The notes beneath the pieces are model-generated. The model was not told where the DNA came from. It ran no database searches and saw only the letters and a list, made by a program, of their open reading frames with translations. Positions 1-9,183 of a stretch of 64,000 nt of DNA are shown one piece after another (within the stretch, counting starts at the first letter, position 1; each line of letters begins with the position of its first letter). The translations under genes were made by a program, and so were the position numbers. The stretch comes from JALYUA01 sp039931865 (GTDB taxonomy: Bacteria > Acidobacteriota > Thermoanaerobaculia > UBA5066 > Gp7-AA6), in contig JBDTRB010000001.1 of the NCBI GenBank assembly GCA_039931865.1, positions 62,001 to 126,000 on the forward strand, read 5' to 3'.

Positions 1-1817
1 GAGTCCTCTGCCGCCTCGACCAGGAGCGCGCGCACCATCTCGCGCGCAGGCGCTTCCGCATGCGCTTCCCGCCACGCGCGGACGGCGTGTGCCGCTTCGC
101 GGCCGCGGCCCCGCTGCGCGGCGACTTCCGCCAGCCGGAGGGAAGCGGCGCGGCGCTCCGCTTCTTCCGCGCACGGCGATCCGGCGACCGCGCGAAACCT
201 CGACTCCGCCGCCTCCGCCCGCCCACCGGAAAGCTCCCTCTCGCCCTCGAGCATTTCGAGCCACCGGGGAAGCGGGCGTGCGGCGAGCGAAAGGGCGGCG
301 GCGAGAAGGGCGCTCATCTCGAAGGATCGCGGCACCGGGAGATCCGTCGAGGCGACCCGTCGGCCTTCGGCGACCGCGTCATCGAGCGCCCCCGCGCGCA
401 GGAGCCTCTCGACGCGCACGGGCCCTGAGGCCGCCGCCGCCCACGCGCGCAGCCACTGGGATCGGGCAGCGGAATCGACCGTGAGCGAGCCCGCCGGCGC
501 CAGCCGTCCCGAAGCGTCGACGAGGAATGAGCCGGCGCGCACGAGGGCGGCCGCTGTTCTGACGGCGGAGCGTCCCGGAAAGAGAGCCGATATCTCCTCG
601 CGGGTAGCGGGCTCTCCGAGAGCTTCCAGCGCCTCGAGGAGTTTCCGTCGGGCGGGAGAACCGAAGGCTTTGGCGGGAGCGGCCGCGGGCGGTTCCGCGA
701 AGACGGGCAACGGAGCGTGACCGGTCGGGTCGGCGACGCAGGAGCCCCATGTCTCGTGAGCGACCATCTCGCGCGCCGCCGACACGGCCGCGGCGCTTCC
801 GGAACGGCCCGCGATTTCCGCGACCCTCTCGAAGAACCGGAGCGAGGCGCGTACCGCGCCGCAGGGGACCGCGAGCTCCTGCCGCCAGTCTTCCGGGAGC
901 GTCGGGCACTTTACCGCCGCCGGCACGGAGACGACCTCGGGTGCCCCGGGAAGGCAGAGCGAGCCCGCCGCGATGGCGGCCCGGGAGGTCGGATCCCAGC
1001 TCTCGAGATCTACGCAGATCCAGACCGCGGGACCGGGATTGCCGGCCGCCTCCTCCTGCTCCCGGAGCGCGCGAATTCCTGCGGCGAGGTCTTCTGGTGC
1101 CTCCCCGGGCCGCTCGAAGATTCGCGCCGCCTTTCCGTGGAGAAGCGCGCGGCCGGCCTCGATGCGCGCGCGGACTTCCGCGGTCCGCAGAAGGCTCCCC
1201 GTCCGGCCGATCGTCGAGAGGCGGACAGCCGCTCCGGTCGCGGAAGACAGCGCGGGAAAAAAGCGGTAGGCACAACCGACCCAGAACTCGGCCCGTCGAA
1301 AGGAGGCGTCCGGCGACGAGAGCGACTCGAGGAGCAGCAGGGCGCCGGCGTCGCGGATCCGTCCGCGCCGGGCGAACACCCGCTCGACGAGCGCGGCGAG
1401 CGCAAGCGAGGCCGCTCCGGCGCAGGATCCGTCACGCACGGCGGCAGGAGTCCTCGCGACGCGCAGGGCGGCGGTTCCGGCGGCAATTTCCCAGACGGCG
1501 TCGTCGAGGTCGTCTCGCGACGCCGTGAAACCCGCTGCCTCCAGGGCGGAGAAAAACGAGGCAGCCTGCAGAATGAGGGCTGCGGCGTGGGGGACAGGAA
1601 TGCGGCCGTCCGCGACGCGCCGCCGGGGCAGAGGCGGACGCCACACCAGAAAATCAAGGCCGTCACGGCCGTAAGCGAGGGGCAGCGGGAGCGCGGGGTG
1701 CTCGAAGCAGAGAAATGCCTCCCAGCGTTCGAGGACCGTCGGGAGCGGAAATCGCTCGACGAAGGTCCCCGCGTCGAGCGGCCCGTGAAACGACCCGTTC
1801 GCGAAGGACGTGTGCAT
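1..1817 (-). CDS. Unrecognised large protein, possible degenerate STAND/AAA-type regulator (3' end beyond window)
   Basis: An open frame runs without a stop from an ATG at 1817 to the window edge, giving at least 605 residues; GGGAGAA lies 4 nt before the ATG. The protein is soluble, without signal peptide or membrane segment. Residues 264-280 (AVWICVDLESWDPTSRA) resemble the Walker B region of STAND ATPases, but no intact Walker A is seen. Residues 385-440 look like a winged helix, and from about 465 onward the chain is alanine-rich helix of TPR type. Long acidobacterial regulators can have a degenerate kinase or AAA module followed by TPRs, so a regulatory scaffold is possible. This is inference, and no function is assigned. 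It lies 78 bp downstream of aroA on the same strand. Confidence 0.7.
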   Translation of the reverse strand, partial: MHTSFANGSFHGPLDAGTFVERFPLPTVLERWEAFLCFEHPALPLPLAYGRDGLDFLVWRPPLPRRRVADGRIPVPHAAALILQAASFFSALEAAGFTASRDDLDDAVWEIAAGTAALRVARTPAAVRDGSCAGAASLALAALVERVFARRGRIRDAGALLLLESLSSPDASFRRAEFWVGCAYRFFPALSSATGAAVRLSTIGRTGSLLRTAEVRARIEAGRALLHGKAARIFERPGEAPEDLAAGIRALREQEEAAGNPGPAVWICVDLESWDPTSRAAIAAGSLCLPGAPEVVSVPAAVKCPTLPEDWRQELAVPCGAVRASLRFFERVAEIAGRSGSAAAVSAAREMVAHETWGSCVADPTGHAPLPVFAEPPAAAPAKAFGSPARRKLLEALEALGEPATREEISALFPGRSAVRTAAALVRAGSFLVDASGRLAPAGSLTVDSAARSQWLRAWAAAASGPVRVERLLRAGALDDAVAEGRRVASTDLPVPRSFEMSALLAAALSLAARPLPRWLEMLEGERELSGGRAEAAESRFRAVAGSPCAEEAERRAASLRLAEVAAQRGRGREAAHAVRAWREAHAEAPAREMVRALLVEAAED

Positions 1818-1895
1818 GTCTTCTCCCGGTACGCGACACCCCAGATTGTCGCGAAGCGGAACGCGGGACGGCGAGATCCGGGAATCCTTCGCGTT

Positions 1896-3176
1896 TCAGC
1901 GGCGGCAGAGCGCTTCGAGGTCGCGGAAGAATCCGGGGTAAGACTTCGAGACGCAGTCGGGATTCTCGATCAATGCGCGGGGGCGGGCGAGGGAAAGGAG
2001 AGCTGCCGCCATCGCGATCCGGTGATCGTCCGCGGTGGGCAGGACGACGAAATCGCCGGCCTCGGAGGCTCCGCCGCCCTCGATCGAGAGCCCATCCTCG
2101 TCCGCGACGGCCCCCGCTCCGGCACGGCCGAGAAGCGTGGACAGCGCCGCGAGGCGATCGCTTTCCTTCCAGCGGAGGTGAGCGATCCCATGGAATCTCG
2201 TCCGGCCGCGCGCGAACGCCGCGGCGGCCGCGAGCGCCGGGACCGCGTCCGGAAAGTCCGTCGCGAGCGCGGAGACCGAACACAGGCCCCCGCGCCCGGC
2301 GCGCGCCCGGATCTCGTTTCCTCCGGTCTGGATCTCGACGCCCATTTCGCCGAGCACCGGGATCGCGAGTGCGTCCGCCTCGGGCGAGGGCCAGCGCAGT
2401 CCGGTCAGAGAGACGTCGCCCCCGCAGATCCCGACGCCGGACAGCAGGGGCACGGCCGAGGAGAAATCGCCCGGTGTCGTGTACGAGTCGGGAGAGCGCT
2501 CCCCGCGCCTTACGCGCCACGGTCCCGACCCCTCGACGTCGTGGCCGAACGCGCGCAGCGCCTCGATCGTGAGCGCCACGTAGGGCAGTGACGCGACGGC
2601 CCCCGAGGCGGAGACCTCGATCGAGCCGGCCGCCGCTCCGGCCAGGAGGAGCGCGGAGAGAAACTGGCTCGACCGCGACGCGTCCACCACAGTCGCGCCG
2701 CCACGGATGCAGCCGGGGCTTCCGCGAACGATCACGGGCAGGCAGCCGGGTGCGCCCTCTTCCCGGATGTCCGCACCGAGAGACCGCAACGCCGTGACGA
2801 GCTCCCCCATCGGGCGACCCGAGAGCCTCGGGGAACCGACGAGGCGAAAGCGCCCTTCAGTCGCGGCGCAGAGCGCGATCAGAAAGCGCGCCGCGGTCCC
2901 CGAATCCGCGGCGTCCAGGACCCTCTCTTCCGAACCTGCGTGCAGAGGACCGCACAGCGACAGGGAGTCGCCCTGTTTCTCGATCCGGGCTCCCATCGCG
3001 GCGAGGCACGCAAGGAGAGCGCGCGTGTCCTCAGACTCGAGCGGACCCTCGACCCGCACGGGAGCGTCGGAAAGCGCGGCGAGTAGGAGGGCGCGGTTCG
3101 TCGCGCTCTTCGACGCGGGCACGCGGAGGACGCCGCGCAACTCGCGTGCGGGAGGAAACGCGAGAAAGGCGATCAT
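1896..3176 (-). CDS. aroA: 3-phosphoshikimate 1-carboxyvinyltransferase (EPSP synthase)
   Basis: This cytosolic enzyme transfers the enolpyruvyl group of phosphoenolpyruvate to shikimate-3-phosphate in the chorismate pathway. The 426 residues match the family length. The N-terminal substrate loop PASKSATNRALL (residues 20-31) is present, as are DSGTAARF, the SSQFLSALL stretch and the late DHRIAMA motif. The start ATG at 3176 lies 34 bp after the lpxH-like gene on the same strand, so the two probably share a transcript. No other aro gene is nearby, so the operon mixes aromatic and lipid A metabolism. Confidence 0.97.
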   Translation of the reverse strand: MIAFLAFPPARELRGVLRVPASKSATNRALLLAALSDAPVRVEGPLESEDTRALLACLAAMGARIEKQGDSLSLCGPLHAGSEERVLDAADSGTAARFLIALCAATEGRFRLVGSPRLSGRPMGELVTALRSLGADIREEGAPGCLPVIVRGSPGCIRGGATVVDASRSSQFLSALLLAGAAAGSIEVSASGAVASLPYVALTIEALRAFGHDVEGSGPWRVRRGERSPDSYTTPGDFSSAVPLLSGVGICGGDVSLTGLRWPSPEADALAIPVLGEMGVEIQTGGNEIRARAGRGGLCSVSALATDFPDAVPALAAAAAFARGRTRFHGIAHLRWKESDRLAALSTLLGRAGAGAVADEDGLSIEGGGASEAGDFVVLPTADDHRIAMAAALLSLARPRALIENPDCVSKSYPGFFRDLEALCRR

Positions 3177-3210
3177 GCGCGTCCGGCGCGCGGGGCCGCG
3201 CTCCCGGCCG

Positions 3211-3921
3211 TCAAGCCGGGAGGGAGACCAGCGAAGTGGAGCCGTCCTCCGCGACTTCCATCCAGCGGTGCTCGTCGACGAACGCCGGCAGGATCTCGAC
3301 CACTCCGTGGCCGGTATCCTCGACCCAGGATTTGTGAAAGTGGCCGAGGAGCAGCGTGTCGACGCCCTGCGCGAACCGCCGTTCCGCGAACTGCCGGATC
3401 ATCTCGACGGGAAGCCGCGTCTTATGCTTGAAGTTCGACCGGTACAAGCGCGCTTCGGTCTTCCAGACGAGCCGATTTCCTGCCGCCTTCGGGATCAAGT
3501 GGAGCGACGCGCGGGCGAGCGGGTTCTTGGACAGCCCGCGCCAGAACCGGTACGGCAGGTCCGCTTCGTTCAAGAGGTCGCCATGGGTCAGCAGGAACCT
3601 GCGGCCGCCGGCTTCGAACGTCTCCTCGTCGCACACCTCCCGGAAGTGGTGTTCGACGTAGGAGCGGCGCAGAAAGAAGTCGCGGTTGCCCTCGACGTAG
3701 GTGACGGGGACGTTCCGGGCGGCGAGCCGGTCGACGGTGTCGAGAAACCGCCGGATCGCGACCGTCTCGAACTTTGGATGCGCGATGAAGAAGTGGAAGA
3801 TGTCCCCCAGAAGCGAAACCGCCTTCGCCCCGCGGTCCGCCACGGTCGTCAGGGCCTCCAGGAACGGGCCCTCGTCTCCGGGACGGCGTCCCACGTGGCA
3901 GTCGGCGAACACGGCGCGCAT
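3211..3921 (-). CDS. lpxH: UDP-2,3-diacylglucosamine diphosphatase-type metallophosphoesterase
   Basis: This is a calcineurin-like phosphoesterase of 236 residues. In the lipid A pathway LpxH cleaves UDP-2,3-diacylglucosamine to lipid X at the inner face of the membrane. Metal-binding motifs appear in order: FADCHVG (D7, H9), LLGDIFHFF, EGNRDFF, THGD and LLGHFHKSW. A GTG 60 nt upstream is also in frame, but the ATG at 3921 places the DxH strand at the N terminus as in the family and lies 6 nt after a TATCTT -10 box. The family includes UDP-diacylglucosamine hydrolases and other Mn-dependent phosphatases; LpxH is the best guess. Confidence 0.8.
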   Translation of the reverse strand: MRAVFADCHVGRRPGDEGPFLEALTTVADRGAKAVSLLGDIFHFFIAHPKFETVAIRRFLDTVDRLAARNVPVTYVEGNRDFFLRRSYVEHHFREVCDEETFEAGGRRFLLTHGDLLNEADLPYRFWRGLSKNPLARASLHLIPKAAGNRLVWKTEARLYRSNFKHKTRLPVEMIRQFAERRFAQGVDTLLLGHFHKSWVEDTGHGVVEILPAFVDEHRWMEVAEDGSTSLVSLPA

Positions 3922-3927
3922 GCGGGA

Positions 3928-3933
3928 AAGATA
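3928..3933 (-). promoter_or_regulatory. -10 box of lpxH-aroA
   Basis: TATCTT on the minus strand ends 6 nt before the ATG at 3921, so transcription would begin at or next to the start codon. There is no Shine-Dalgarno sequence between them. No clear -35 box is seen. Confidence 0.45.
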
Positions 3934-4004
3934 GCCCAGGAGCCCGGATCTACCGGCCGGGGGCGTTTGGATGGAATTCACCCTTCCCGCGTCTGTTTCC
4001 CTTC

Positions 4005-4010
4005 TAGACT
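4005..4010 (+). promoter_or_regulatory. -10 box of the subtilase gene
   Basis: TAGACT lies 36 nt before the ATG at 4047. Unlike many neighbours, this transcript would have a true leader, containing a strong GGAGGGG ribosome-binding site 5 nt before the ATG. Confidence 0.45.
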
Positions 4011-4046
4011 GAACAAACGGGTCGATCAGAACTCCGGAGGGGATTC

Positions 4047-6137
4047 ATGCGCGCCCTTTCCACCATGCCGGCGGTCGTCCTGTTCCTGCTCGCGCAGCAC
4101 GGGTTCGGCCTCTCCGCGGTCACGGTTACGGCCGCGGACGCCCCCGCCGCGACTCCCCGGCTCCTCCAGCAGCTCGCCCGCACCTCCGAGCCCCTCCCCG
4201 TGATCGTCGGCCTGCGCGACGGAACACCGACCGGACGCGAGCTTCTCCTGCGGCCCGACCCCGCCGGAGAAAAGCGCCGGCAGATCCAGCGCATCGAGGC
4301 GCAGCAGACGCTCGCCGACCAGATGCCGGCGGCGCAGTTTGCTCCGCGCCACTTCTACGAAAGCTTCTCGCTCATCTCGGGGACCGCGTCTCGCGAGGGA
4401 ATCGTCGCGCTCTCCCGCCGGCCGGACGTCGCGTGGGTAACTTTCGACGGGAAGAAGCACGCGCTCCAGGCCTCGCCGCAGGATGCGCAGGTCCTGATCC
4501 GCAGCAACTCCGCAAACGCTCTCGGCTTCTCGGGTGCCGGCTCCTCGATCGCCGTGATCGACACGGGGGTCGATTACACGGTCAGCCAGCTCGGCGGCGG
4601 CAGCTTCCCGAACGCGAAGGTGATCGGCGGGACGGACTTTGCCGACGGCGACTCGGATCCCGCGGACTGCGAGGGGCACGGGACGTCGGTCTCAGCGATC
4701 GCCGCGGGTTCCACCGGGGTCGCTCCCGGCGCGAAGATCGTCGCGATCAAGGTCTTCTCCTCCAAGGGTGCGTGCGCCGAGGCAAACGACTCGGACATCC
4801 TCGCCGGAATCAACTACGCGATCACGAACCAGGCAAGCTTCGGCATCATCGCCATCAACTTGAGCCTCGGCGGCGAGTACGACGACACACTGGACCACGG
4901 CTTCTGCGACTCGGACAACCCCGACTATGCCGCCGCGTTCGACAACGCGAAGGCTGCGGGCATCGTCGTCGCGGCTGCCTCCGGAAACGGAGCGCGTTCC
5001 AACCAGATCGCGCAGCCCGCGTGCGTCACCTCCGCGACCTCCGTCGGGGCGGTGTACTCGAGCGCTTTCTCCCGGGTTCGATGGTCCGATCCGGACGGAT
5101 GCACCGACTCCCCGGTCTCGCCGGACCAGGTCGTCTGCTTTTCAGACTCCAACACCAATCTGTCTATCCTCGCGCCCGGCGCGTTCTGGAACGTGGTCAC
5201 GAAGGGCGGCGGCTTGGACGCGAACTTCGCCGGCACCTCCGCCTCGACTCCCGCGTTTGCGGGCGCGATTGCAGTGCTGCACCAGGCGCGGCCGGACCTG
5301 GGACCCGCCGGACTCGTCAGCCTTCTGAGGGCGACCGGGAAACCGGTCACGGACACCCGCAACGGGATCGTCACCCCGCGGGTGGACGTTCTCGCCGCGG
5401 TCCAGCAGGCGGTGGCGAAAGTGTCGACCTATTCTGGGCCTGTCGTCTCGATTCCCGACGGCACAGGGTCCGCGACGGCCACGGTCACGACGTCCGGCTT
5501 CACGGGCACGCTCGGTACTGTTCAGGCGTGGGTGGAGATCGACCACGCTGCCCCTCAACAGCTGCGCGTCACCCTGACGGGGCCGGACGGCACCGTCGTC
5601 CTCCTTTCCGACCAGACGGGAACGAGCCAGCACCCGATCAACGCGTTCTACGGCAAGACGGACGCCGCGGCACAATCGCTCGACCGCTTCAACGGAAAGC
5701 CGGGGAACGGCGTCTGGACGCTTCGCGTCGAAGACCTCGTCACCGGGACGACAGGACGCATCCGCAACTTCGCGATTCAGCTCGTCAACGCGCTCGCTCC
5801 GTGCGCGCCCGGGCCCTCGACCCTCTGCCTGAACGCGAGCCGCTTCCAGGTGAACCTCGCCTGGCAGGTGCCCTCGCAGGGCACGAGCGGACAGGGCACC
5901 GCGGTTCCCCTGACCGCCGACACCGGATATTTCTGGTTCTTCAGCGCCAACAACATCGAGCTCGTGTTGAAGGTCGTGGACGGGCGGGCCCTCAACGGAA
6001 AGTTCTGGGTGTTCTACGGCGCGCTGACGGACGTTCAGTACACGGTGACCGTCATCGACACGCTCACCGGCAACCAGAAGACGTACTTCAGCCCGCAGGG
6101 CACGCCGGTCAGCCAGGCCGACACGAACGCGTTCTAG
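4047..6137 (+). CDS. Secreted S8 subtilisin-like serine protease with P domain and C-terminal adhesion-like domain
   Basis: This is a 696-residue exported protease. A signal peptide covers about residues 1-30. An I9-type propeptide (about 50-135) follows, then the S8 catalytic domain (about 155-455) with the triad Asp172 (VIDTGVDY), His211 (EGHGTSVSA) and Ser398 (GTSASTP), plus oxyanion Asn314. A proprotein-convertase-like P domain spans about 463-582. The last 105 residues (from CLNASRFQVNLAW to a C-terminal ADTNAF) form a beta-rich domain with an NGKFWVFYGAL motif, which I associate with secreted acidobacterial proteins. All catalytic residues are intact, so it should be active outside the cytoplasm. 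The substrate is unknown. GGAGGGG precedes the ATG. Confidence 0.92.
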   Translation: MRALSTMPAVVLFLLAQHGFGLSAVTVTAADAPAATPRLLQQLARTSEPLPVIVGLRDGTPTGRELLLRPDPAGEKRRQIQRIEAQQTLADQMPAAQFAPRHFYESFSLISGTASREGIVALSRRPDVAWVTFDGKKHALQASPQDAQVLIRSNSANALGFSGAGSSIAVIDTGVDYTVSQLGGGSFPNAKVIGGTDFADGDSDPADCEGHGTSVSAIAAGSTGVAPGAKIVAIKVFSSKGACAEANDSDILAGINYAITNQASFGIIAINLSLGGEYDDTLDHGFCDSDNPDYAAAFDNAKAAGIVVAAASGNGARSNQIAQPACVTSATSVGAVYSSAFSRVRWSDPDGCTDSPVSPDQVVCFSDSNTNLSILAPGAFWNVVTKGGGLDANFAGTSASTPAFAGAIAVLHQARPDLGPAGLVSLLRATGKPVTDTRNGIVTPRVDVLAAVQQAVAKVSTYSGPVVSIPDGTGSATATVTTSGFTGTLGTVQAWVEIDHAAPQQLRVTLTGPDGTVVLLSDQTGTSQHPINAFYGKTDAAAQSLDRFNGKPGNGVWTLRVEDLVTGTTGRIRNFAIQLVNALAPCAPGPSTLCLNASRFQVNLAWQVPSQGTSGQGTAVPLTADTGYFWFFSANNIELVLKVVDGRALNGKFWVFYGALTDVQYTVTVIDTLTGNQKTYFSPQGTPVSQADTNAF

Positions 6138-6149
6138 CCGGACCAAGCG

Positions 6150-6168
6150 TCAGGGGTCAGGGGTCAGG
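6150..6168 (+). repeat. Short GGGGTCA heptamer array (locus A)
   Basis: Two full TCAGGGG units and a partial third lie 12 bp after the subtilase stop. The unit equals that of the larger arrays at 43453 and 58860. No copy of the 50-bp core is recognisable beside it. Confidence 0.75.
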
Positions 6169-6180
6169 CGGACCTGGGCC

Positions 6181-6203
6181 GGCCCGTCGTTCGTCGGGCC
6201 TTT
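6181..6203 (+). terminator. Possible terminator after the subtilase gene
   Basis: GGCCCG and CGGGCC can pair across an 8-nt loop, and TTT follows. The stem is 6 bp of pure G-C and the T run is short, so this is a weak candidate. Confidence 0.4.
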
Positions 6204-6227
6204 CGCCTTTATCGGCGATTCCTTGGA

Positions 6228-6233
6228 TAAAAT
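6228..6233 (+). promoter_or_regulatory. -10 box of the pentahaem cytochrome gene
   Basis: TAAAAT ends 6 nt before the GTG at 6240, with no Shine-Dalgarno sequence between them. This suggests a leaderless mRNA and supports the GTG start. Confidence 0.5.
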
Positions 6234-6239
6234 CCGCCC

Positions 6240-8984
6240 GTGATATCCCAGGGAAGTCCCGTTCCAAAGCCCTCGGGCGTTCTGCGTCCCTGGCAGAGGC
6301 GGCTCTATCGCCTCCTCCTGATTCCCCTCGGGCTGATCGCCGCCAACGCGATCTACCTCTTCGCGTTCACCCGCGACACGTCGTTTTTCTACGCGATGCT
6401 GCTTCTCCATCTGGCGCTCGGAGTGCTCGTGGCCATTCCGTTTTTCGTCTTTGCGGTGACGCATGCGCGCCGCATGATCCGGATGTGGAACAAACGCGCG
6501 AAGTACGCGGGGCTCTCGATCTTCGCGCTCGCCACGATTTGCGTGGCATCGGGGACGTTCATGACGTTCAACGGAGCCACGCTCGCCAACCGGCCGGTCT
6601 GGCTCGCGCACATCCTGTCGGTGCCGCTCGCGCTGATCGCGTTCATCTTCCATCGGCGCGCCGCGGTCCACAAGCTGCAGTTTGCGAGGCTCTTCGCGTG
6701 GGGCGGCGCCGTGGCCGCATTTCTCGGCGCCATGGCGGTCGTGGCACATCTCGAGAAACCTCCGAAGCGCATCGTCAATCGCGACGGAGACACGGTCTTT
6801 TTCCCCGCGTCCTCCGAGACGTTCGATCAGGGGCTGCTCGACGGGAAAAAGCTTGCCGCGAACGACTATTGCCAGTCCTGCCACCCGGATTCGTTTCATC
6901 AGTGGGAGCGCTCGGCGCACCGGTTCTCGTCGTTCAACAATCCGTTCTATCGGAAGAGCGTCGAGCTCATGGCCGACCGCGTGGGACGCGAGCGCACGAA
7001 GTGGTGCTCGGGGTGCCACGACCCCGTCGTGCTCTTCACGGGCCAGATGGGCGCAGCGACGCAGGCGAAGTTCTCCTACGACTCGTGGGAGGGACAGCAG
7101 GGGCTGACCTGCATGTCCTGCCACTCCATCACCGAGGTCAAAGACATCCGTGGGAACGGCTCGTACGTGATCGAAGAGTCAAAGCAGTATCCGTTCGCGT
7201 TCTCGAAGAACGGGACTCTGAAGGCCGTAAACCGCTTGCTGATCCGGATGGAGCCGTCGCTCCACCGGAAGACGTTCTTAAAGCCCGTGATGCGGACGCC
7301 GGAATTCTGCGCGGCGTGTCACAAGGTCGCGCTCATCCCGGCGCTGAATTCCTACCGCTGGATGCGCGGGCAGAACCACTACGACACCTGGTACGACTCG
7401 GGAGTCTCGGGGCGGGCGGTCCGGTCCTTCTACGACCCGCCGGCGCCGAAGGCCTGCCGCGATTGCCACCTGCCGCCGTATCGGTCCGACGAGTTCGGAA
7501 ATCGGAAGGGCGAGCTCCACGACCATCTGTTTCCGGCGGCGAACACCGCGCTTCCGTTCATACGCGGCGACCGGGAAACGGAGAAGCGAACCCGCGATTT
7601 TCTGCAGAACAAAGTGCTGACAATCGATCTCTTCGCGATCCGCCGCGGGGACCAGAGGCTCGTGCTCGGCGCCGACCCCGTCCGCGTGCAGCCCGGCGAG
7701 ACGCTGGAGCTCGAGGCGGTCGTCCGCACCCGCGGCGTCGGGCATCCGTACACGAACGGAACCGCGGATTCGAACGAGACGTGGGTTTCTCTCGACGGAC
7801 AGTCGGCGGGCACATCCTTCTTCCGAAGCGGAGTTCTCGACGCCTCCGGGCGGCTCGATCCGGCGGCGGACCGCCTCTCCCAGATCGTGATCGACCACGA
7901 AGGCGGCCACATGGACCGCCGGCAGCCCGAGGACATCCACGTCAGCCTCTACAACAACGGGATCGGGCCGGGGGCCGCGCGCGTCGTGCATTACCGGATC
8001 CGGGTGCCCGACGACGCGAAGGGATCCATCGAGCTCACGGCGGCCGCGCAGTACCGGAAGTTCAGCCGCGACTACACGACGTTCTCGCTAGGCGCGGCGC
8101 AACCCTCGCTGCCGGTCACGACTCTCGCGAGCGACACCGTGCGCCTCCCGGTCGGTGCGGCGGACCCTTCGGCGACGTCCGCCGCCGCACCGAAACGCGG
8201 CAATCCGGACAGGCTCTGGCAGCGCTGGAACGACTACGGCATCGGACTCTTCCTTCAGGGCGACTACCGGGGAGCCGCGCAGGCCTGGACGCGCGTCGCG
8301 GAGCTCGCTTCCGACAAGCCCGACGGTCCGCTGAATCGCGCGCGCGCCGAGATCGCGGAAGGCAGGCTCGCGGACGCCCGCGCATCGCTCGAGCTTGCCG
8401 AGCAGCGGCGGCCCGGCTGGCCCAAGACGGCGTTCTTCCGCGCGACGGTCGAGAAGGACGAGGGCCGTCTGCCCGAGGCCGAGAAGGACCTTCGTCTGGT
8501 CCTGGCGAAGTTTCCGCTCGACCGCGTCGCCTGGAACAATCTCGGGTCCGTCCTCTGGCTGGCCGGACGGTACCCGGACGCCGCCGCTGCTTATGGCAAG
8601 ACGCTCGAGATCGACTCCGAAGACGTCAACGCCCACTACAACCTGATGCGCGTGTATCGGGCCCAGGGCGACCGTGCGCGTGCCGCATTCCACGAGCGCG
8701 AGTACCGGAAGTTCAAGGAAGACGAGACAGGCCGCGCGGTCGCCGCCGCTTTCCGCCGCGCGAACCCGTGGGCGAACCGGGAGTCGCTGCCAATCCACAT
8801 GCACGAGGAGGCGGAGCCGCCGCCGGCGACCGCGCCGGCCTGGGTCGCCGGGATGGGAAAGAAGGGCTATCAGACCGACGGCGGCTACCTGACGCGAGCG
8901 CATCCGCCGATCCTTCGCGACGCGCCGGACCGGAACGCGCGCGGCAGCGTGGCAGTCCCGCCGTCGCGGCGGTCCGCGCCTTGA
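6240..8984 (+). CDS. Membrane-anchored pentahaem cytochrome c with TPR repeats
   Basis: This 914-residue protein starts with about five membrane segments (roughly 22-44, 52-74, 88-109, 118-137, 150-170). A periplasmic part follows with five CxxCH haem c motifs at 211, 256, 291, 357 and 406 (CQSCH, CSGCH, CMSCH, CAACH, CRDCH). A beta-rich section and about three TPRs (from about 655) finish the chain. Several histidines in the membrane part (for example in LLLHLAL and WLAHILS) could bind haem b. Such proteins probably pass electrons between the quinone pool and periplasmic or external partners; the partner here is unknown. The neighbouring FG-GAP lipoprotein on the same strand, across a repeat element, may be functionally linked. 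Confidence 0.85.
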   Translation: MISQGSPVPKPSGVLRPWQRRLYRLLLIPLGLIAANAIYLFAFTRDTSFFYAMLLLHLALGVLVAIPFFVFAVTHARRMIRMWNKRAKYAGLSIFALATICVASGTFMTFNGATLANRPVWLAHILSVPLALIAFIFHRRAAVHKLQFARLFAWGGAVAAFLGAMAVVAHLEKPPKRIVNRDGDTVFFPASSETFDQGLLDGKKLAANDYCQSCHPDSFHQWERSAHRFSSFNNPFYRKSVELMADRVGRERTKWCSGCHDPVVLFTGQMGAATQAKFSYDSWEGQQGLTCMSCHSITEVKDIRGNGSYVIEESKQYPFAFSKNGTLKAVNRLLIRMEPSLHRKTFLKPVMRTPEFCAACHKVALIPALNSYRWMRGQNHYDTWYDSGVSGRAVRSFYDPPAPKACRDCHLPPYRSDEFGNRKGELHDHLFPAANTALPFIRGDRETEKRTRDFLQNKVLTIDLFAIRRGDQRLVLGADPVRVQPGETLELEAVVRTRGVGHPYTNGTADSNETWVSLDGQSAGTSFFRSGVLDASGRLDPAADRLSQIVIDHEGGHMDRRQPEDIHVSLYNNGIGPGAARVVHYRIRVPDDAKGSIELTAAAQYRKFSRDYTTFSLGAAQPSLPVTTLASDTVRLPVGAADPSATSAAAPKRGNPDRLWQRWNDYGIGLFLQGDYRGAAQAWTRVAELASDKPDGPLNRARAEIAEGRLADARASLELAEQRRPGWPKTAFFRATVEKDEGRLPEAEKDLRLVLAKFPLDRVAWNNLGSVLWLAGRYPDAAAAYGKTLEIDSEDVNAHYNLMRVYRAQGDRARAAFHEREYRKFKEDETGRAVAAAFRRANPWANRESLPIHMHEEAEPPPATAPAWVAGMGKKGYQTDGGYLTRAHPPILRDAPDRNARGSVAVPPSRRSAP

Positions 8985-8986
8985 GC

Positions 8987-9039
8987 GGGAGCCGAGCGAC
9001 CAGCGGGAGCGAGACGGCCGCGGTACTCCGCGGTCAACT
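8987..9039 (+). repeat. Interspersed repeat core, copy B
   Basis: This is one of six copies of a core of about 52 bp. It begins with GGAGCCGAGCGACCA, continues with GGGAGCGAGACGG and ends with a hairpin made of CCGCGG, loop TACT and CCGCGG, then GTCAACT. It starts 2 bp after the cytochrome stop, and a heptamer array follows at once. Confidence 0.85.
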
Positions 9040-9044
9040 TATAT

Positions 9045-9086
9045 CGGGAATCGGGAATCGGGAATCGGGAATCGGGAATCGGGAAT
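9045..9086 (+). repeat. CGGGAAT heptamer array, six perfect units (copy B)
   Basis: Six head-to-tail copies of CGGGAAT follow the core after a TTATAT linker. The G runs (GGG spaced by four bases) fit a G-quadruplex on the plus strand. Next to it lie AAAAAAA and GGGCCC. Confidence 0.97.
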
Positions 9087-9183
9087 CGCCAAAAAAAGGG
9101 CCCGAGCCGTCGATATCCGTTCTTTTTCCGGTTTCGCGATTTGAATTCCTGCGCTGACGGGTGAGACCTTCACCGGACACTCC

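Noticed and set aside
9045..9086. CRISPR array
   Set aside because: Units are 7 bp, head to tail, without spacers, and no cas gene is near.
4433..9157. A 1574-residue plus-strand open frame
   Set aside because: It runs through the subtilase and cytochrome genes in another frame, is rich in Arg, Gly and Pro, and has no family match. High GC removes stops from shadow frames; the same holds for long frames at 717-2591, 9034-10857 and 17037-19397.
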